64,000 nt of DNA from Marsupella aquatica (Eukaryota; Marchantiophyta), in the NCBI GenBank assembly GCA_973895155.1, contig OZ316892.1:15562001-15626000 (forward strand), written 5' to 3'. The notes under the pieces were generated by a model, which was not told the origin of the DNA, searched no databases, and saw only the letters and a program-made list of their open reading frames with translations. Positions within the stretch are counted from its first letter, which is position 1. Each line of letters begins with the position of its first letter. The position numbers and the translations under genes were made by a program. This document shows, piece by piece, positions 58,760-64,000 of this stretch.

Positions 58760-60485
58760 TCAGAGGGCCATCTCTTTTTGCAGGGCCTCAAGTTCCTCAT
58801 TTTCTTCGTTTACATAGGCAGGAGCCTTCTGAGTATGGGCAGGAGCTGGGCGAGTGGCAAGTGGAGCTGGAGCGCGGACAGGTTGTGGAGCTGTGGGGAT
58901 GCTGCTCATTGGAGCAGGTAGGTCTTCGTTCAACTCCTCATCCTCTAATTCCTCAAGCTCTGCTTCTAATTCATCCTGAGGATAGTGAGCAAGTCCCACG
59001 ACAGATATCTTAGAGACGATACAAGAGGTTTAAGTCGATCTCCTTCTATTTACATGCCGCCATAGAAAGAAACGCAGACAGACACATGCAAAGTTCTTAA
59101 CCATCTCTAAATACCAGCAAATGGTGCGATCTTCTCTAATTGCCCACAAAGGAAAAGGACAACATCTCAGATTCTACAATTAACTAGTTTGAGAAGTAGG
59201 ATTGAATAAGTACGTCATCAAATTCAGCAGCTGGTCCCACTGGAGTTGACAAGGCTTCCTGAATTTGCTTCATATTGTCTTGCTGCTCGTTGATAGACTC
59301 CATTGTCCTGTCGACATCATCAATATTCCTGCGAACAAATGAACAAGTACGTCCAGAAGAGGATTGCCAACATGACAAGATGTCAATATATCTATGATGA
59401 AATTCCCACGTCAAATCCTTATGTCAGCAGGCTCTACCGTTTCGATTAGTTATCTTGATCTCAAGTTAGTAATCTAATTTGGCAATCAGAAGCTCAAGCA
59501 AACTTACGTGGCTTTCTGAATTGCCTTCATGGCATTGGCACCACTACGGAGAGCATCGACTGTATCAGTGGTGGCTTTGGCACCCTCCAGCAGGATCATC
59601 TGTCAATGGCTGCCTTCCATTAGAGATTGTCGCTCAATCACGCTGACATTATACTGAAGTGTCTACAATTTGTGGCCTCCACTCCTTAACCAATATGTAA
59701 CAATCATGGAGATGTTATACCTGGTCATGAAGCCGGAGTTGATACTGAGCCAATTGTTCGACCTGTGCTTCGAACAGTTTCTTTCTCTTTAAGCAATTAA
59801 TGGCCGCTGCATGTGAAACACACAAAACTTCCTCGGTAAGATCTCCGAAGGTTGGGTACACTGCAGGTACCAAACAAGGAGTATGACATGAAACGGCTGC
59901 AACCCAGCTCCAATGCGAGATGAATCCATTGCCCCGGTTCGAACCGTAGCATGCCTCAACGATCAAGCATCGGCAGCTTCTCCGCATGTCAGTGACCGGG
60001 AAATCATAACCTTATACAAACTCAAAATCCAAACTGTACCTCTGCGGAATCTGTTCTTCCTCTAGGTCTTCTACGCACAACATTTTTCTACTCAAACATG
60101 GACAACATCAAAGCAACTCACGAAACACGTACAGTAGCCGATTCACCAAAAAACTACGGACCTCTCTTGTTCTTAGCCTTTGTGAACTCCATTGCCTTCT
60201 GCAACTCCGCGGCAATTTTCCTCTGTAGGACCTGTTCCTTTTTCTCCAGCATTGCGAGAGACTGCATCCAAAATCAAGAAGTAAGGGAACCAACGGCCAT
60301 CCAACTTCTTTTGCTGGTCCTTCGAGTACACGACTAGCTATGTAAGCCCACGATCAGAATTACACGTGATATCCACAACTAAAGCATGGAGTTGTACAAC
60401 TTACATCGCCGATCCTCTCCAGTGTGGAGATGGCACTAGTTGAGGTGGTCCCATCTTTCGGTTTGCCGAACAGCTTGTTGAACAT
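58760..60485 (-). CDS. SNF7: ESCRT-III subunit SNF7/VPS32 (CHMP4-like), six exons
   Basis: Filament-forming ESCRT-III protein that polymerises on endosomal membranes in multivesicular body sorting and membrane scission. Exons (minus): 60405-60485, 60162-60261, 59721-59806, 59508-59599, 59214-59328, 58760-58975; 690 nt, 229 residues, close to the plant family length, all GT..AG. N-terminus MFNKLFGKPKDG; helix 1-2 core LEKKEQVLQRKIAAELQKAM and NKRAAINCLKRKKLFEAQVE; MILLEGAKATTDTVDAL; NIDDVDRTMESINEQQDNMK; acidic DELEAELEELEDEEL; a Pro/Ala-rich linker; and a C-terminal MIM1-like ENEELEALQKEMAL that would bind the VPS4 MIT domain. No stop or shift: an intact host gene. It lies tail to tail with the aminotransferase, about 7 kb away. 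Confidence 0.95.
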
Positions 60486-61069
60486 CCTTTACTGTCAACA
60501 ATTGATCCGAAACAAGTCCGCTTCCAATTCTGACGGTGTAGCTACAATTATCTCACAAATTCAAGTACTCATCGCCAGACCCGCAGTGACAGTGAAGTTT
60601 GTATCAAAGGTCGAGGCAGAAATGGACAGGATACTCGAATTCAGCAAAACCCAAACATCACATTCAGTCAGGGCTTTAGCAGATCCTGCTCCTCTGAACA
60701 CACAGGGAAACGACCGAACCTTCGCCTCCAGAACAACAAAATTAATCCAACATGGATAAGCCCGTTTAATAAGAGAAATGTCGGAAAGCTTGTGGAGGTC
60801 GACAACGGATGGACATAGCATAAAGGCACCTAGAGAAAGAATGGAAACGCTTGATGGCAAAGTTGTAGTGGTTTATATTAGAACAAACAGACGGGAAGGG
60901 GGACAGCATAAGACGGACGAGATACTTGAGAGTTTACGCTCTCAACAAAGCCTCGAGGTAAGCTACGCTGGACTGCCTGACAGCAGAGCTTCAGCAACAG
61001 CCCATAACTTTGCAGCGATTTCGACAGAGGTCATTGAAAATAATCAACAACAGAAGGCGACAGAAGGAG
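60486..61069. other. Upstream region of SNF7
   Basis: Presumed promoter and 5' UTR of SNF7 on the minus strand. An ORF on the plus strand (60778-61095) has no recognisable content. Confidence 0.4.
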
Positions 61070-61155
61070 GAGAAGAGGTTACCAAAAAGGTATAAACCAA
61101 TATTCCCGAGCTGGAGAAGAGGTTACCAAAAAGGCATACACCAATATTCCCAAGC
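61070..61155 (+). repeat. 43-bp tandem duplication
   Basis: GAGAAGAGGTTACCAAAAAGG followed by a CCAATATTCCC stretch occurs at 61070 and 61113, differing at about three positions. Confidence 0.88.
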
Positions 61156-63164
61156 GCAGTGATGACGCTCCCTAACAGAAGCGTTGTCCTTCCGTACGTC
61201 CGCAGGGAGAAATCGCACGGGATATGGAATGAAATCGGGCGGGATTCTTAATTTTTTCAGTTGCTTGTTAGTCCATGATAACAGAGACTTCCGATTGACG
61301 CACAGACATTCAAGTGAACTGCAGGAACCATCATTGCACAAACTTTAGTAAGTGAAATTCGAAGATCACTAAATGCTCGAAAAGCCCCTGCACAGGCAGA
61401 GTGCTTGTACAAGCTAAACCTAAAGTAGTATGGAACGGAACCCAGACAGAGTGTGAGTAGATTGAGCTAAGATTTCTTTGCGGGAGCTTGAGAAAATGCT
61501 TCGACCTGGTTGCGAACAACTTGAACAAGACAGTATTGATTAGTGGTGCACAGATTGCTGAGCGGGAGCTTCAGCAAAACGCTTCAACCTACTGTGTAGT
61601 TGTAAAATAGACGAAAGAACGGGCGCTCCAAAAGACCGAGTGAGAGAATAAGAGAGCTCACAATGACGTGACGCTCGTGCAGCAACACTACAACGAGAGA
61701 ACCAGCTGGCTTAGTTTCAGTTGGAAAGGGGATGCTTTTAGGAAGGTGACTCTACTCCCTCCGTCAAGGTTGAACCCCACTCCAAGCAAAGGGGTGTATA
61801 CGGTATGTGTGTGTGGTGTATTGGGGAGCGAAGTCATTACCTCCGGTCCTGGTTGGATGTGACTTTGATTTCAATTTCTCGCTTGGTTGGCAGCTGTGTG
61901 GCTATGATTTGAATTTCTCTCCTTGGTTGGTCACTTTGGTACCCTTGTGGATTACCCATCCTACTTTATTACATACTGCTAGCTTCAATCCCTACAATAT
62001 TTTATATTTCTGTACTTTATAAACTAAAATGCCAATTTGCAGGGACATTTTGAGATTTTTCTTTTGTTCACCCAAATTAGTGTTGGTAGCACTACTTGTG
62101 TAGCCTAATTTTTGAGGTTTACTCTTCCATTAATAGTGTTAATTACGAACTAGCACAAAATACATGCATTAAGTAACAATGATGCAAACACTATTTTGAG
62201 AACTAGGGTAATAACAATTATAATGCATTATAAGCTACGGGACCATACAAGTCAATGATGATGCATGTTGTGCTCATACACATCCCTACATAACATTCAT
62301 TACTTGTCACACAGATCTAAGTGTAGTCTCAATCTAACATCACAAACATAAGAGAATGGAGTAGAAGGGGAACTCATATCTACACATGTCCAAAATTCAC
62401 AATTGCCCCCCTAGTTGAAGGTGAGGTCTCCTAACTCTAGCTAGTCATAATTTCTACAAGGTTGGTATATAGTGTGAAAATCAGGAGGTCGGGTGCAAGT
62501 GAGTCTCATCGATCACCTTCTTGCAATCCTACCTAACACATAAAACCACATATGATAGTTAGTTGGCTTCATCGACATTGAGGACACAATCTTGATCCAC
62601 TAGGAATCACCTACAATGGTGGTGTCACACATGACATGTGCCATCCTCTAGCACACTTCTCATAAATCAACATAAAAGCTTCTCTCTGAGGAGATCCACA
62701 CAACATACATTTTTAGTTGTCATGGACATATACCAAACTTGGATCTATTTCCCGAAAATGTTTGAAAGATAACAATCATGGTGCACAATTGCACATGATC
62801 CAATCCTTCCAAACCATACCATCACGGCCTTCCAACATTATGACACCATAAGGCATATATTTCATGCGTACATAAGATTGTCTGGTTTGCGGTCACATCA
62901 AGTGTTTTTGGTGTTGTCTGTTGCAAAAAACATGATCACCATGATGAAATTGTTGAATCCTTGCACGATAACCTCCTCCACAAATAGTGGCATATCACAA
63001 AGTATCATGATGTTGGGCAATGGCAAGGTTGTCAAAGGCCATGGGCGCGACTCTCTCAAAAACTTGTGCCCTCTCTAAACACACATTGACCCAAACATTA
63101 GGATCATCCAAATCCACAACAATTGCGATATATATCATGACGGATAGGCAGTGGCAAATCTGAC
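61156..63164. other. Intergenic AT-rich DNA, no gene recognised
   Basis: 61,160-61,700 is mixed composition; 62,000-63,100 is AT-rich without coding signal. Confidence 0.4.
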
Positions 63165-63950
63165 TCTCTACCAGGCCCAAGTGCCCTTGGAACTCAACCT
63201 CCATGCCTACTTGGCCTTGCCTCCCCAATGCAAGCTCACTTGGGAGATTGAACGCGGCTTGGCTGTTATTTTGGCAGGATTTAGCAAGTGAGCAAGATAG
63301 CCCCCGCAAACCCCAAGAACCCATGGCACCCCTAGACTTAGTTGAGCTCAGGAGTGTGTATCCCTCCTTGAGAGCTTTCCAATGCACCCAAGAAATCTTC
63401 CAACAATCTTCCCGTTGGGAAGTTATTGTCATTTCCGTTTGGCATTTTCCCTTAGTGTTGCAACCACCATGGCTCACGAACTTGGCTCGCCCTTAGCCCC
63501 TAGGGAGACACCACTCCCCTCATATATGCTTTTGGAGACCTGCCACCCCTGGACGTGCTTTGGTCCCCAAATTTTGGCCTCCCACCTGGACTTCAACCCG
63601 CACGTCTGGGCGCGTGACACCAATTGGCTATGCCCATAACTTTCTAGTTAGGCATCCGAAGCGGAGTGCCTTAGCCCATTGTGATTGGGCCAACCCAGTG
63701 GTCATGCCTAGGCCCTCAAAATCAATCATCGCCCGGGGCCCCTGATTGGCCAAACCCGGATCGGGCCGTAACTCGTGTCGCCCCGAGCGTCTGTTGCCCA
63801 TGGAGTAAACTCCATTTGCCTTGGGCCCAAGAGGAGCTCTCACTCAAGCCCTCATAACTCAAAGTTTGTCCGGGGGTCCGGACAGTCAACCTTGAGTCCA
63901 ACCGTTTCTCCTTGACCCGACCAGCCCTTAGCTAGTCTAAGTCCTTAGTG
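63165..63950 (+). repeat. Dispersed repeat, copy C (partial)
   Basis: Matches copy A 15842-16625 in the same orientation (CCCTTGGAACTCA, CTTGCCTCCCCAA, CACCACTCCCCTCATATATG, GGGCCCAAGAGGAGCTC). More diverged than A against B. Homology stops near 63950, before the window end. Confidence 0.8.
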
Positions 63951-64000
63951 TGGGGTAAGGCCACCGAGATAGGAAACAGGGAAACAGAAATTCTGGTACC

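Overview
The window looks like nuclear DNA of a streptophyte (plant-lineage) genome that is very rich in transposable elements. Intron-rich host genes with GT/AG introns, plant-type CACTA (En/Spm) transposon genes, Ty3/gypsy elements and L1-type plant LINEs with zf-RVT tails all point that way. A charophyte alga or bryophyte would fit, but I cannot name the species from sequence alone.

Layout. 1-7018 is the right part of a CACTA transposon: a tnp2 transposase gene, a second accessory transposase gene, subterminal repeats and a CACTA terminus at 7014-7018. It sits inside the integrase of a minus-strand Ty3/gypsy element (Gypsy-1, 7019 to about 14635). Gypsy-1 reads gag, CCHC knuckles, aspartic protease, a complete C5 cytosine DNA methyltransferase (DNMT), reverse transcriptase, RNase H and the integrase zinc finger. 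The methyltransferase embedded in pol is the most notable system here. 14636 to about 18070 holds a broken gene with a ParB-like 'DGNHR' motif, split by a 1.8-kb repeat and carrying an 88-bp minisatellite in its intron.

From about 18070 to 37945 lies a second, plus-strand gypsy copy (Gypsy-2), cut into three pieces by LINE insertions that can be dated relative to each other through target-site duplications (TSDs). LINE-1 (19406-24259, minus) itself contains LINE-2 (22490-23875, plus). An 11.2-kb insertion (25059-36304) contains a degenerate plant-transposon ORF followed by a near full-length LINE (LINE-3). Gypsy-2 has lost protease, DNMT and the N-terminal RT by internal deletion.

38-47.8 kb is degenerate repeat DNA: an unknown broken ORF split by LINE-4, a coiled-coil ORF, an inverted copy of the 1.5-kb repeat, and a 20-bp minisatellite. 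47.8-61 kb is the host-gene island. It holds a ten-exon mitochondrial-type aspartate aminotransferase (48393-51854, plus) just downstream of a 197-bp tandem duplication, and a six-exon SNF7/VPS32 ESCRT-III gene (58760-60485, minus). AT-rich DNA with several short tandem duplications separates them. The right edge (63165-63950) carries a third copy of the dispersed repeat.

The transposons share decay signatures: in the paired copies, many stops are consistent with C-to-T or G-to-A change, as expected if the elements were methylated. Exon coordinates for the two host genes and tnp2 were worked out from reading frame plus GT/AG sites. All family assignments come from motif reading, not database searches.
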